NCBI GenBank assembly: GCA_963682055.1
Contig: OY821740.1
Coordinates: forward strand, 31,202,795 to 31,266,794
Source of the DNA: Primula veris
Taxonomy: Eukaryota; Streptophyta; Magnoliopsida; Ericales; Primulaceae
Length of the DNA stretch: 64,000 nucleotides
Direction: 5' to 3'
Shown here: piece by piece, positions 46,827 through 59,673 of the stretch
How positions within the stretch are numbered: the first letter of the stretch is position 1
Layout of the letters: each line of letters starts with the position of its first letter
Notes under the pieces: model-generated
The model's database searches: none
What the model saw: the letters and a program-made list of their open reading frames with translations, nothing else
Told to the model about the DNA's origin: nothing
Made by a program: the position numbers and the translations under genes

Positions 46827-49800
46827 TGAAGGAGTTGATGACACGTGTGCATATATATCAAAAAATCCTGCAACAAATAGCACAAATAGAAGAGAAATTT
46901 CATAACATTAAAAAGCAGTTGCGTATCTCTTCTCCAAACAAGAGTAACAAGTAGTGACACAACATACGATTTATTAAACATCACAAGGCAAGTCTTACTC
47001 GTCACCATTGAATGTAATTAAGCAGCATAGACCACCGGAAAAAATACAACAAAGAGTATAGCTAAGCGTCTTGCGATTCTCCGGCTGCGGGGGCAACAAC
47101 ATTGGCGGGGGATGGAGAACAATCGACAACCTTAGACATTGCTGCAACCTTAGCCATCCATAGTCTTGGCTATGAGCAGTTGCAAAGTGAAGATCATAAC
47201 TACGGTTGCAATGTTTTTTTAACAACAATTTTACCATTTCGAGATCCCTAACTGAAATTTCTATCCGCGGTTCTAATTGCTGTTATGCAGTTAGTTTCCA
47301 AGTACAGTTGCAACTGAGTTTGGAACCTAAGTATAATGATGGACATAGCTTGTAAAGTTAAATGTATTTGAATTAAATCACACGCATATTTAACAACGGA
47401 GTTCACCCAACTAGGCTACGTCTCCGGGACACTCACACAGATTAATGATATTATAAAAGCTTACAATATAGGATTTAAGTCTTAATGAAAAACTCTCAGA
47501 CTCTCTCTAGGTTTTTCTGCCTATCTCTATATTGCTCATACCTTATAACTATCACTCAAAATATGATTGACTTCAATCTTTCCATATTGCACGAGATACT
47601 TCAGCGTATGATTGACCTCAATCTTCATAAGTTAATACCTGCTAATAACTAGCTTGTAAATAGGAGTTAGTTTTTTCCTAAAACAAGAAACATATAAGAT
47701 ATTATTTTATAGATAAAATCTTTCTGAATATATTTTTAAACATTAACTCCATATATTATTAAATCTAAAATATATCATACTGATTTTGATAGAAAACATA
47801 GATTGAATTAATTGATAAAGACTTGCATCAAAATAGAGATTTAGATTGCCTAATTAAAGGAAACATATCTTTATAAACTAATATTTTCTTATGACTTTAA
47901 TATTCTCAATATACACAAACTAAATCTTTAAGAACATATGAGAATATATCCTGCATAGTTTAAAACAAATAAACATTATTAAAGAATATTAATGCAGAAA
48001 TACAAAACTGGACAGAATCCTGCATAACAGCAGGTTGGAACTGTGGTTGCAACTAAGGTTGCAACCTCACTTGTAAACTTAAATCTGTCTCAATTCTTAA
48101 CAATCAACTAGAATTATTTAGTTCCAACCAATAGACAACAAATAGTTCATAGGCTAGAAATCTGGTCCTAACACTAACCCTAGTATATCTATAGCTATGA
48201 ATTGTGTTTTTTTTTTTTTTTTAAAAGTGAGTGCATGCTTGGCTGTTATATATATAACCAGCAGAGGAAACTAGTTCTAGTTCTAACTTATAAGGAAATT
48301 TATATTTATTTGGCCATACGTGCCTTTTCTCCTTTTGACCTGATGCGCCTCTTTCTGCCTTTGTCCCTTTCTATAGACTATATGGCTACTTTTTAATTTT
48401 TTTTAGCTGTCCTGATACCGAACTTTGATTCTAAGAGTCGTCGAGTGGGTGTTATTACCAGCCGGTTCAACTGGGATATGGATCGTAGTCCGGTATGGTT
48501 TTATGGTAAAATTGGAGATGTTAAAAACTGGAGAAACCAGTTTGAACTGGAATAATATTTTGAAACCCATTGGAATGCCGGTTTTACGTGAACAAGTGAT
48601 CTTGCAGCTCTATGGCTAGAAAAGTAGTAAGATGGTCGCGTCTGAGGTGGATATTAAGAGGAGTAATATGGAACGTTTTTTTGGTTTTTGTAATTAGTTA
48701 ATTTAATTGACGGTTTTGAAAATGATTATCTGTGAATGTGGTGCCATCTTCACTCCCAGTACGGCATCATAATTCATATCAAACAGTAAATCTGTTTATT
48801 ATTATTTTTAATTAACGTGGGTTGACTCACTGCTGAATTTTTTATGTATTAAGGTCTGGCCGAAACGGCCTTATTACAAATGGAAGATCCATGACCGAGA
48901 AATACGAAGAAAAACATAACAAAAAGAACATCATATAAAGACCCCATCCTGATTGCCACGAAGTCGCATTCTCGACCCCATCCTCCTGTATTCAAATCCA
49001 CAGACGAATGATACCACAAGTTAAATCTATTTGTATAACTTTTAAGAAACGCCTTAACCATTCGCCATTTATCACTTATCAATTTTTACTACGACGACTC
49101 CCAAACATGATCTGAAGACGTGGATCTTACTATAGTACGTATTATATCTAAGCGCTTTAAAAAAGCGATTTATACATTCCACTAAACTTACACTCATATT
49201 TGTCGGCAGTCTATTTAGTTATTTATCTTTTTCCACGGTAGAAATTTTGGTACAAATATTCCCCATTACTACAATTATCACGTGATGTAATGTGCAAAGC
49301 GTAATTTTCAATATTATTGTTTACGCACACAACTCCTTGGCTTTTACTCCCTACTGATGATGTGAAAATGCATTACTTGATGTGGTGTTAAGTTTTCGCT
49401 CATAGAGGATATAGAGATTGAAGGCCTAAGTACAAAAATTTACCAAAATCCTCACTTTTGAACGAACTAATAATTAGAACCCAAGCAAGTTCAACATAAA
49501 CATTAAAGATCTCATGACAGTGAGACGTGAAAATAAGACTATTGTCGGCTTTAATGTTTTGCTTAGTGTTTAAAAAATTCTATATCCCGTTTGGAAGGAT
49601 ATTTTTCCATGCTCTAAAATCTGATTTTAGTACGAAATCGCAAGTCATGATCAGTTTATATCATTTGGAGCCGTCTTTTTACACATTAAAAATTCTTTTT
49701 TCATTGAAAAAACGTAATTCAGAGTTATATACGGATCGTAATTCAGAGTTACTGTTTTGACCGTTGCCCTTTTTTTTTAATTTTTCTTTTTAAAATTAAT

Positions 49801-50296
49801 AAAATTGTAAAAAAAAATCAGAAAAAAATCCTAAATGTATAAAATTTAGTTATACTAGTTAGAAAAAGAGTACACAATTTACAAAGTTGTTATTTTGTTT
49901 TTTATTGATGTTTTTGACTTTTTTTGCTCTATTTTAAAAATAAATAAAAATATATCAAAACAATGTGAATGATCTAATAAAGTTACAAAGTTAAAAATTA
50001 TTAAAAAATCTATTTTTGATTTTGATTTTGATTTTGATTTTTCCTATTATTTTAAAAAAAATACCAAAAATATTCAACAATTCAATAAAAAAATGACTCT
50101 GTAAATTTTGAAACTCAGTTTATAAATTCTTTAACCATTTTTTTCTACTTTAACATTTTTCGGATACTTTTTTTATATATTTCAAAAATAGAGCAAAAAA
50201 GTCGGAAAAAATCAATAAGAAAAATGACATTGTAAATTTTTAATAAGCTTATAATTTGAACAATTGTGAACACCCCCTTTGATTATTTTTTCACTT
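46827..50296. other. Spacer, unit B, second part
   Basis: Duplicate of 20086-23555: repeat block 47103-47253, coding-like fragment 48407-48631, hexanucleotide run near 50012-50041. No intact gene. Confidence 0.5.
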
Positions 50297-51441
50297 CTAG
50301 GATAGCATATTTTGCATATGACTGGAGAAGAAAATAATTTTAAATATCAGTTGCAACGCTGATGTTATGTGATTCCGTCTGTAATTTACTTTGTTTCTAG
50401 GATAGCATTTTTTTTTTGAATAGCTGGAGAAGTGAAACTTGTTGATTGTCAGTTGCAAATCTTTTTTTTCTATGTGATTACCTTTTGTTGTCAAATTTGC
50501 ATCTAGGAGAGCATATTTTGTATATGGCTGGAGATGCTTTTTTATCAACTTAGTTGCAAAGCTACTATTACCTTTCTAGTTTATAAGCAGTGCTCTTCTA
50601 AGAAAGCATATTTTGTGTATGGCTGGAGAAATTTTTTCCTTTTAAACTTATAGCTGAAAAGCTTTAATGTTATAAACTTTTATGGTCTTTAATTTTGGTT
50701 TTCTAAGATAGCATTTTGTGTGAATGGTTGGAGATTTCAAAATTTTTGGACTAGATAGTTGCAAAGCTATCTTGGTAGTTAGAGAAATGATATATGCACA
50801 GAATGAGTTGCACAGTATATACACATAATGGGTAGGTGGAATATAATGATAGGTGATATGTAAATAGCGGTAGGGTCCAATTTGACTTTTCTATTATGTA
50901 ATTAGTCATTATGTACACCATTATGTGTATTTCATTATGTGCATATAGTATTACTCTGGTAGTTATTATCTCTTAGTTTGAATATACGTTTTCTAAGATA
51001 GCATAATGTGTATATGGTTTGAGATTTCATCTGTCAGTTGTAAAACTATGCCCCGCTTATTCTTCTCCTGTCATTTATTTGTTCTTCAAATATAGCATTT
51101 TCTATAAATGGCTGAAGAAGTTTAAATATTTGGTTGAACAGTTGTAAAGCTGTTGGTTTGTTGTGACTACACTCTCTTTGGGATTTTTAAATAAGGTTTC
51201 TTTTTTCAAATGGTTTGCAGCTACTTTGTGTTGGTTGTTTTTCAGTGTTACTTGACTCTATTTTGGCTTCTAAAATGGCTCATAAGTTGGAGAACTTGAT
51301 TTTCTTGATTGACAGTTGCAAAGCTGCATCTTAGTGATCTCCCCCTTTTCCTGTTTTAATCTTTCTTCTAGGATAGCATTTTTGTGTAAAATGGCTGGAG
51401 ATTTTAAATTTTACCACTTTAACAGTTGCAAATCTGTTGGT
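50297..51441 (+). repeat. ~100-bp-period array, unit B
   Basis: Duplicate of 23556-24700, including the MITE at 50781-50957. No base difference was noticed. Confidence 0.7.
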
Positions 51442-52160
51442 CAAAATAGCCTTTGTGCCTTTTAGACTTTCTGTTCTTTCTTATTTTTTCTGGTTGCAGA
51501 AGAATAGATTGTAAGAAGACTGAAAGTTTTTTGCTGTTAATTAAGAACCATGCCTTTAAAGATCGTTTTTTGACACTCTCTTGGGTGTTTCTTTCGAAAA
51601 GTTATTGGTGATTGTTTCTGAAGATATGAAGGTTCAGTTTTTAAAGAGAATGTTTCTGAATTATAAGCTTTTCATTATTGATGTTTTATCTTCTAAAAGC
51701 TTCATTTTCTTTTGTTAAAAGCAGGTTTTTATAGCCTAAGCTTTGTATGCTCCCCTTTTTAGCTTTTAATGTTGATAGATTTGGTCGGAATAGTCAACGT
51801 GAGGGATTAGCTCACGAGGTGTTACTCTTTGTTTCAATAAAAGTTTGCTGGTATTGATTAAAATATATATATAAATAACATAGCCCAGAAATTAACAATT
51901 ATTTTAAGGCCGCCAAAGTGCTCTCACTTTTTTAGAAAAAAATCCCAAAACTTTCAATAATTATCCAAATATTTAAAATTCGAAAATAATTTCAAAAAAT
52001 TTAAATTTTCAAGAACTAACTATTTATTTTAAAAAAAAAAAAAAGACAACCCAAGACATGACGCATAACGTGTGCCTATATTTACTAGTATATACATTTA
52101 ATTATATGCAGAGTGGTTGACAGTTTCCCTACTAAACAAAGGTAAAAGGTTATACTCATA

Positions 52161-52702
52161 CATATGGTCATGGACGTAATTAGAAGCCAATATGTAGTGG
52201 ACCATAGAAAAAATATTGCTATTAGAATTTTAAGAAAAAAATGCTTTAGAGTACCCAAAAACCGAGTTCAAACGCTCAATGTTAATGCTTAAAAAAAGAC
52301 AAGATGATCATTGTGAAAAACACCGTGAATTTGACACATAAAATGATTTTTTTTTTTTTGCTAACATTAAAAGAAAAGATTAAAATAATGTTAATTTTGT
52401 CTTTATCTATGAAAAATATGATATTATTGAATAATACGAGAAACAAAGGGCCAATCCTGTCATTAGCTGAATATAAAAAGAGACAAAAAGAATTAAATGT
52501 TATGTCTAACGGTTGAACCAATAACCTATTAAAGAATTTGAAGAGTATACCAATCTAGCTAAGTACATATTTATGTATCAAGCTGGACTATTAAATCCTA
52601 TAACATAATATTATTTCAAAATTCTCATATAAAAAAATATTTTTTAAAATTTTCGGGGTGGCGGTGGCCCTCGGACCCCCTAAATTCGGCCCTACATATG
52701 AT
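52161..52702. mobile_element. hAT-like MITE in the flank upstream of copy C
   Basis: Same element as at 25427-25949 (here 52169-52694), with several substitutions, a longer T-run and the same 8-bp flanks. This is where units A and B stop being near-identical. Confidence 0.65.
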
Positions 52703-53548
52703 GTTAATTGTTGTGAGACATATCTACGTCTACTCGTCCCAATTTAGCCGGTATTCTTTGTGTAGTTGTGATTCTCTTTTGATATTTGTAATTTGTATCA
52801 ACCTGATACTATGAGTGCATTTTGTGGATCAATGACTTGCATTTCGCCTTGAAAATTGTTCACAACTCAAAAAGATATATGCATTTAATCGTTCACAACT
52901 CAAAAGGATATATGCATTTAATCTACGACATGATTGTTGACAAGGATATATGTACCTTTTTTGTCGGTCTCAATTGGAAGATACTTAATTGGGCCAAAAA
53001 TTATTATGCGGGTAAAGCAACATAAATGTTCTTCTTTTTTAGCTGGTACAATAATTTTTATTTGTCATTTTTTTTAGAAACTCATCATTGGTTGTACGTG
53101 CATGCAAAAAATTGTTCGAGATTTCTAACGTTTCGTTTGTCGTCTATTCAGAACAAATATGCAATAGATCCGTCATTTATTTACAAATGTTTTTTTGCAT
53201 GATTGAATTTATATATCCAATTATTTCCAGCATTTGCGAACAATTATTGTTGGTGAATTAATAATTACCTGTGCGTCATATGTCTTTTGACCACATCAGG
53301 GTGGATGATTAATAATTTTTTTAAATCACGGTAAGAAATGTATGTAATCTTTGACATCGGTTATGAATCAACCTTATCATGTTATTAATTCAAGAAGGTC
53401 AAAATTATAATGCATGTCGTAATCTAGCTAACATGATATCTTAGAAGTTTATATCATTATTCAGTTGATCACATTAAATGAATAAGATTCTGGATGATTG
53501 TCATTGACCTATTTTCTAAACAAACAACATTATTAAATGAATTTAACC

Positions 53549-53556
53549 TATAAATA
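53549..53556 (+). promoter_or_regulatory. TATA box of NF-YB copy C
   Basis: CTATAAATAG, closer to consensus than in A and B. It now lies nearly 6 kb from the rest of the gene because of the LTR element. Confidence 0.5.
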
Positions 53557-53630
53557 GATCAAACTTTACACCAGGAAGGCCATAAGTAGTACTACACATT
53601 TGAAGGTAGTATTTACTAAAGAAGCGTACA

Positions 53631-53647
53631 ATGGAACCGGGACAAGG
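53631..53647 (+). pseudogene. First-exon remnant of NF-YB copy C, 5' part
   Basis: ATGGAACCGGGACAAGG is the first 17 bases of the candidate exon, cut by the LTR element. Reading into the LTR meets a stop after a few tens of codons. The remaining part is at 59629-59673, where the donor GGTAAGT reads CTGGAAGT. Confidence 0.6.
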
Positions 53648-54187
53648 TGTAAGAATTAATGTCTTTCCCATTATCTCAAGAGTCATGAAATTAATTCTAA
53701 CTCATTATTGTGGTCCATAAACACTCCATAAGTTACAAGTTTAATGACTAATGCTAATAAGTGTGTGAGTTAGAAGACTTTAGACATTCTCACATAATGA
53801 ATGGTTGAGATTGATCCTACCTTGATGGACGGTAGAGATCGAAAATAAATCAAGAGTTTCGGGTCCTCCTCCTATCTATATAAAGGACACAATACCATCT
53901 CAATTTGTGTCAAATCATACACACAAAAACAACACATAAAGTAGTGTAATGATAGGCGAAGGAGGAGAAACTCAAGTCTCCAATCCCGACGATCTACCTC
54001 CGTCATCTGAACTCAACTATCATGTTCTGTTTAAGTACCAAGCTCATCGTCCTTCCGCATAGTTTAAGGTATGTGTTTTGGCATACCCTCGATATGTTAT
54101 AATATGTATGATCATCATGTAGAAAAGATCCTAAATAGTTATGTTAATAATGTGTATAACAATAATATAAGTTGTAATTAACTTACA
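53648..54187 (+). repeat. 5' LTR
   Basis: 540 bp, from TGTAAGAATTAAT to AACTTACA, with the TG..CA ends of LTR elements. A TATATAAA box is at 53877-53884. It matches the 3' LTR at about 95% by eye. Confidence 0.95.
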
Positions 54188-54189
54188 TT

Positions 54190-54201
54190 TGGTATCAGAG
54201 C
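54190..54201 (+). other. Primer-binding site (tRNA-iMet)
   Basis: TGGTATCAGAGC, two bases after the 5' LTR, complementary to the 3' end of plant initiator tRNA-Met. Confidence 0.9.
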
Positions 54202-55369
54202 TATAGGTTAATATTTTCACATGATGTTCTACTTATTTTGGTGATTAATATGTATTGAAAGGGCTATACATATTGTTTCGTGATCACTGCATATATAACA
54301 TCCTATAATAGTTTTAATGAGATTTGGTTATAAACTAAACATAAGAAATCATATGTTACTGCTTGTTTCGTACTGGCCTAGTGATTTGGTTTTATTTTCA
54401 TATTAAACGAATTTGTTTAATTACTAAGAAATGAATGTAGTAAATGTTGATTCATTTAGCCGTATATTCATGTAACCAACTACTACTCCATGGTTTTTAA
54501 TGCATTACAATTATGGTACCACTTTTGTTTTGTGCTAAGGTATACATTTTATATAAAACGAATGGTTATGTAAACCGTAACCAATTAGAAGACAAAAGCA
54601 GGATTGGTTACTTATATTTATTTGCTAGCTCAAGATAAATAGGAAATTATTGATTATACCCAAGTTTACTATATCATTGGAATTGTATTAGTAAATAATA
54701 AACTCATAAGTTAACAAGTTTTCTAATGTAGTAAACTGAAAGGTTGAATTCTTATTATTCATTAATTCGCTCAAGTGATTAGCATTGTAATCTCAAGAAT
54801 AGAAATAAGGCTACTGTATGTTTACAAACTTTGTCCCGTAGCATATTTAATGGTCACTCAAGCTTTACATAAAACGATTTAGCTTCATTTGTATTAATGT
54901 CGCATAAGAAATTAATAAAGATTTTGGGAGTTTTATATAAGTTATGCAATTGAATGGGAATTAAACAGTTTTGTAACATAAGAATTTATATGAATGAATA
55001 TATATAGAAAGTTATTTTACAAAACTACATAGTAAGTAATGGCATTAAGTTTTCATTATGTTATGGTTGTAACCATTAACCACTATATTAAATAAATAAA
55101 AAAGGTTACTACATATAAATGGTCATCTTCATATGTCGCAAATTATAAGGGTTTATTCCTATTATTTATTCATTCTTAATAAGAATTGCTTGGTTGGTGA
55201 ATGATTTTATAAGAAATGTTAATTGTTATCCTTATGTCTGTTAACTTTATTAAATTAACATGTAAAATAAACTGTTAATACTACAATTATGTAAATGTAG
55301 TTGAAAGATTACGAAAAAAAAAGTTTAGACTCACATTAAGGTTGGAAAATTATAAATCTTTCCCAAATA

Positions 55370-55510
55370 GGCTCACCTAGGATGATGCGATGGCAAGGCA
55401 AGACTTCGGCTGATACTTTGTATCTTAATGAGGTCGGTTTTTAAGCAGCCTTTGCTGCACCAACCCTCACCCTCTCTTACCTGGTCGGATCATGTTAGAG
55501 CTACCGAAAG
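55370..55510 (+). other. GC-richer structured island in the LARD interior
   Basis: It stands out from AT-rich surroundings (GATGCGATGGCAAGGCAAG, GCAGCCTTTGCTGC hairpin, CACCCTCTCTTACCTGG). No frame. It could be a retained packaging or dimerisation signal; this is inference. Confidence 0.3.
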
Positions 55511-58189
55511 GGTTAGAGTATATAATAGTTTTCCCGATTGTGTTTCTATACTTATATTCGTCGAATGGGTGTCTTTATATCGATATGACATGTGTTAGAT
55601 AAAATAAATAATACGAATGAATGAATGATGGATATCTACCCCTTAATTATGGCATGTCTTAATTATAGACATCTACCTCTTACTTACTTATATATATAAC
55701 TCATGACAATGCATGCCACTAAGTATAATAAATTATGTAACTTTTTGAAAGGTTGGATATAAGTTTTTTAATTTATATTAAAATAAAACAGTGTTTTAAT
55801 ATATAATTTTAATATTGCATGTCACAATGAACATTACTGATAAGGATGCATGTACATATGAAAGTTGGGTGATGTATATATTATTGTTTGATTAAAACAT
55901 GACGTACGTTTTAGTCATTATGTCGTACATATTATTGTTCCTACTATTATTTTTATGACAAATAAAGTTAAGTCAATTTATTTTCATACCATATAAGTTT
56001 TGGTAATATATTATAAGCTAAATCATATATATAACGTTCATATTATGTGAAATTTTGTTTGCCCACAGGCACAAAATTTTAACCGATGAATGTTAAATAA
56101 ACGTTGGTGTATGTGTAAGTATCAATTATAGTTATTGATGTTCTAATGTCAATATTCATATTATCGTTTGATTAAAAATCAATATTGTCTTTGATCAAAT
56201 CTAATGAATATTTAGCTTAACCGCTACACCTAATAATATTAAACTAATAATCATATTATTCGATTAAATTTAAATGTATATTTTAATCTATATTTTTAAT
56301 GATTATTAGTGCCAGTAAATATTTTGCATCAACATCATATGTCCAGAATTTGATTGCCCACAGGTACAAAGTATTGGAGATAAATATTTGATGATAAACG
56401 TTATGTTTTGCATCCATTAGTGCTTTAATTATGGTTGCTAAATTATGGTTGTGTCCAATATTGTTATGGGCCGGGGATGCATAAGAACTGATTTTTATGT
56501 ATGTTTGTTTTTGGTTGCCCACAAGTCCAAAAATATTATGATAAAAATAACTATTGGATGTTCATCATAGTTTAATTATTCATTATAACTTGGTTGCCCA
56601 CAGGTCCAGTTATTTTGACCAAATAAACATTATGAATGATTTCTTAAGGTTTAACATTAAGATGAAAAATATAGAATATCCACAGAGACTATATTTTTCC
56701 AAGTTAAACAAATATTATGGACAAACTTAAATTTAACATTAAAAATAAAAATATAGCTCAAATAAAGATGCCATATTTTTGTAGTTAAATTTTCAAAATG
56801 ATCCATTTTATTGACTTATTCCATTAGTTATAAATTGTCTTGTAAAATGATATGCTTGATTTAAAGGTGGTGTTAAAATAAAAGTTATTTTATATGTAAA
56901 GAGATTGGTCTTAAGTTTTACCAATTTAATATGATTCTTGGTGTGTATTATTAGTCAAGTTAAATTTGGATACCCACATATAACAAATTTACTTGATGAA
57001 AGTATACCATCAATTAACTTATTAAATAAGAGTAGAAAAGAATAAAAACGTTATGTAGTGTTACATAATGATTTCTCCGTAAGAAAACAGTGATTGTTTA
57101 ATGTTTTTAAAGGAGAAATATGTTAACACTAGTTGAGCTATTCTTTTAATATGATTAAACTCATTAAATCTCAAAGTCCAAATTCGTGAGCTTTTACTAA
57201 ATTCTTGCCTTATTGTTCATATTTTCTTTATAGGTCGCATATTAGTTTGTTAGTAAACGAAAGTTTTTTAATTGAAACTAGTTTTATGTTGATCTAATAG
57301 AAAATTAACGTTTTTCAATCACATTATGTGCATATAAATCCATACTTTCCAATAATTATATTTGATGGAATTTTATCGAGATTTTATTAAACAAAATGAG
57401 TTTTGGTTATCGATGAAGTTACGGTAACATTAGTGGGAGAATTAGATTATTCGGTACACCCACTATTAATGTTTTTACTAATTCCTATTATATAATTAAT
57501 ATATAGTTACACCCATTATCAATTTATATGTAACTTACCATAAGTTTTAGAGTAATGGTTAAACAAGTGGGAGATAATTACTCGTTTCACTATTGATGTA
57601 TTATTTAACCATATACTTCTATAGTAAGCGTAAGATCAGTGGGAGTAAGTAATAATTTTAAAATAAACTCATTGTTGAGATTTTCTTGATCTACCATTTT
57701 CTTTGACTTCAAACGTTAACTTGTTTTGTGTTCATAACGTATTATTTTGAAGTAACCACTAGTTTAGTGGGAGTACACGTTTGTTATAGGCATTATTATT
57801 TTGTTTTTGTAACCTATTATTTTACTAATAATCATATTCATGTAAGTGAGTTACTACACCCATAATGAATTGTAAATAGGTTTTTTAATGGTTTTTAAAT
57901 GATAAAAGATTTTAAAAGAGTTTTACTGCTCATTAATAGTATAACAAACTGGTTCTTATATGTTGGAACTATTAGTTTTATTTAAAACATATATTATTAT
58001 AGGCAACACTCAAATATTAATTATTTATAGTGGATTACCTTTTGCTGCATAATATTAAAGATGCCTAATTTATGTTTTATGTTTGCAAAAATATAAAGAT
58101 TTTATGCTCACGTATCATTGATGTGATACATAAAAAGAAAATGTGATAACTAAATATTTCACAATGGCTCATTGCTCGTTAAATTACGA

Positions 58190-58405
58190 CGCTAATATAT
58201 GCTATAATGATCAATAAAGCATTGATCAATTTTATGTTCTATTGCTCAATAAATGTATGGAGAAATTATAAGTTATATTTCTCAATAAATTATTGTGCAA
58301 TTCGTGCTTTATTGCTCAATAAATGTATGGAGAAATTGCAACATTTCTCAATAAAGTATTATGCAATCTATGTCTTATTGCTCAATATAAGATTGGAGCA
58401 ATTTT
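58190..58405 (+). repeat. ~70-bp tandem repeat, about three units
   Basis: ATTGCTCAATAAATGTATGG starts at 58241 and 58311, and a diverged third unit at 58377. Each is followed by TTTCTCAATAAA variants. The short open frame here is a by-product of the repeat. Confidence 0.65.
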
Positions 58406-59073
58406 TATGACATAAGTGATTGAATATATTATCACATGTATCATCAAGAAAAGTTATATAATTATTTGAGTACAAAACTCATAATAATAGTTGCAAATTA
58501 ATTTCAGAACTTAGATTATGTCGAGCTTATGACTGAGTCGCTGAAAATGAATGTTTGCAATTATTCTTGATAACTGGCATTCAAATGGTGTTGAGTTCAC
58601 ATAATGTAAATGTTAAGTTTTCGAGACTAATTTTAGAGACAATACTATCAATAAACACATAATGATCGTATATACCTTAACGATATGTACACAAGACAAT
58701 TAAGATTTTGTTAACATCACGTGTCTTAATTGTAGATAATTATATGGTATTACATAATGATGGTTGTTTATTTGATAGGTAGAGATCTCATTTCTTATTG
58801 TTTCTCTTGTTCCTATTGTCCTATTAAGTACGTACAAAAATGAAAAGTTATGGACATTTAATGGAACCGTTTTTTCTTAAGACATTATTGGACCATTAAG
58901 ATTACTCACTTTATAGACTTTGTTGAATAATTTGTTTTTGTCGTAGTACTTGGAAGGAAACATGCTCTCAAGTAGTGTGCAACCGCCACGACTCTCATTA
59001 ACAATTTATTTCATAAAGTATGTCATTCATTTATTGTGCGCTTATGTTTTCTTATAGATTGTTAAATGGATCA

Positions 59074-59083
59074 AGTGGGAGAC
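59074..59083 (+). other. Polypurine tract
   Basis: AGTGGGAGAC immediately before the 3' LTR at 59084. Confidence 0.75.
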
Positions 59084-59628
59084 TGTAAGAATTAATATTT
59101 TTGCCATTATCTCAAGAGTTATGAAATTAATTCTAACTCATTATTGTGGTCCATAAACACTCCATAAGTTACAAGTTTAATGACTAATGCTAATAAGTGT
59201 GTGAGTTAGAAGACTTTAGACATTCTCACATAATGAATGGTTGAAATTGATCCTACCTTAATGGACGGTAGAGATCGAAAGTAAACCAAGAGTCTCGGGT
59301 CCTTCTCCTACCGATATAAATGACACAATACCATCTCAATTTGTGTCAAAACATACACACAAAAACAACGCATAAAGTAGTGTAATAATAGGCGAAGGAG
59401 GAGAAACTCAAGTCTTCAATTCCGACGATCTACCTCCGTCATCTGAACTCAACTATCATGTTCCGTTTAAGTACCAAGTCCATCGTCCTTCCGCATAGTT
59501 TAAGTTATGTGTTTTGGCATACACTCGATATGTTATAATATGTATGATCATCATGTAGAAAAGATTCTATATAGTTATGTTAATAATGTGTATCACATAA
59601 CAATAATACAAGTTGTAATTAACTTATA
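59084..59628 (+). repeat. 3' LTR
   Basis: 545 bp. It has an extra five bases near 59591 relative to the 5' LTR, and its terminal CA has become TA. Its outer edge lies about 1.35 kb upstream of the NF-YB copy C ATG. Confidence 0.95.
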
Positions 59629-59673
59629 CAAGGTTGCCAAGGGAGAATCCAAAAACAATTTGTGGGCATTTCC

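Larger units (their letters stand above)
26737..53399. repeat. Unit B: tandem duplicate of 1-26736
   Basis: The offset is 26736 at the start, 26737 after the poly-C run, 26741 after the minisatellite gap and 26742 after an A-run. Single-base differences spotted before 25429 are few (6143, 6196, 13643, 21071 in unit A numbering). After 25429/52171 the units differ by many substitutions and indels. Everything described for unit A recurs here. Confidence 0.95.
53648..59628 (+). mobile_element. Non-coding LTR retrotransposon (LARD-like) in NF-YB copy C
   Basis: LTRs of 540 and 545 bp enclose 4.9 kb. The 5-bp target duplication CAAGG is at 53643-53647 and 59629-59633. The primer-binding site TGGTATCAGAGC (initiator tRNA-Met) is at 54190-54201, and a polypurine tract AAGTGGGAGAC precedes the 3' LTR. 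No gag, protease, integrase, reverse transcriptase or RNase H frame is recognisable, so it must have been mobilised in trans, probably by a Copia-type element given the primer site. The interior has repeated GCCCACAGG and AGTGGGAG words and a GC-richer island at 55370-55510. Absent from A and B. Confidence 0.9.

Noticed and set aside
54188..59083. Degenerate gag-pol in the LTR element
   Set aside because: No zinc knuckle, integrase, RT or RNase H motif seen in any frame; the longest frames are about 60-80 codons.
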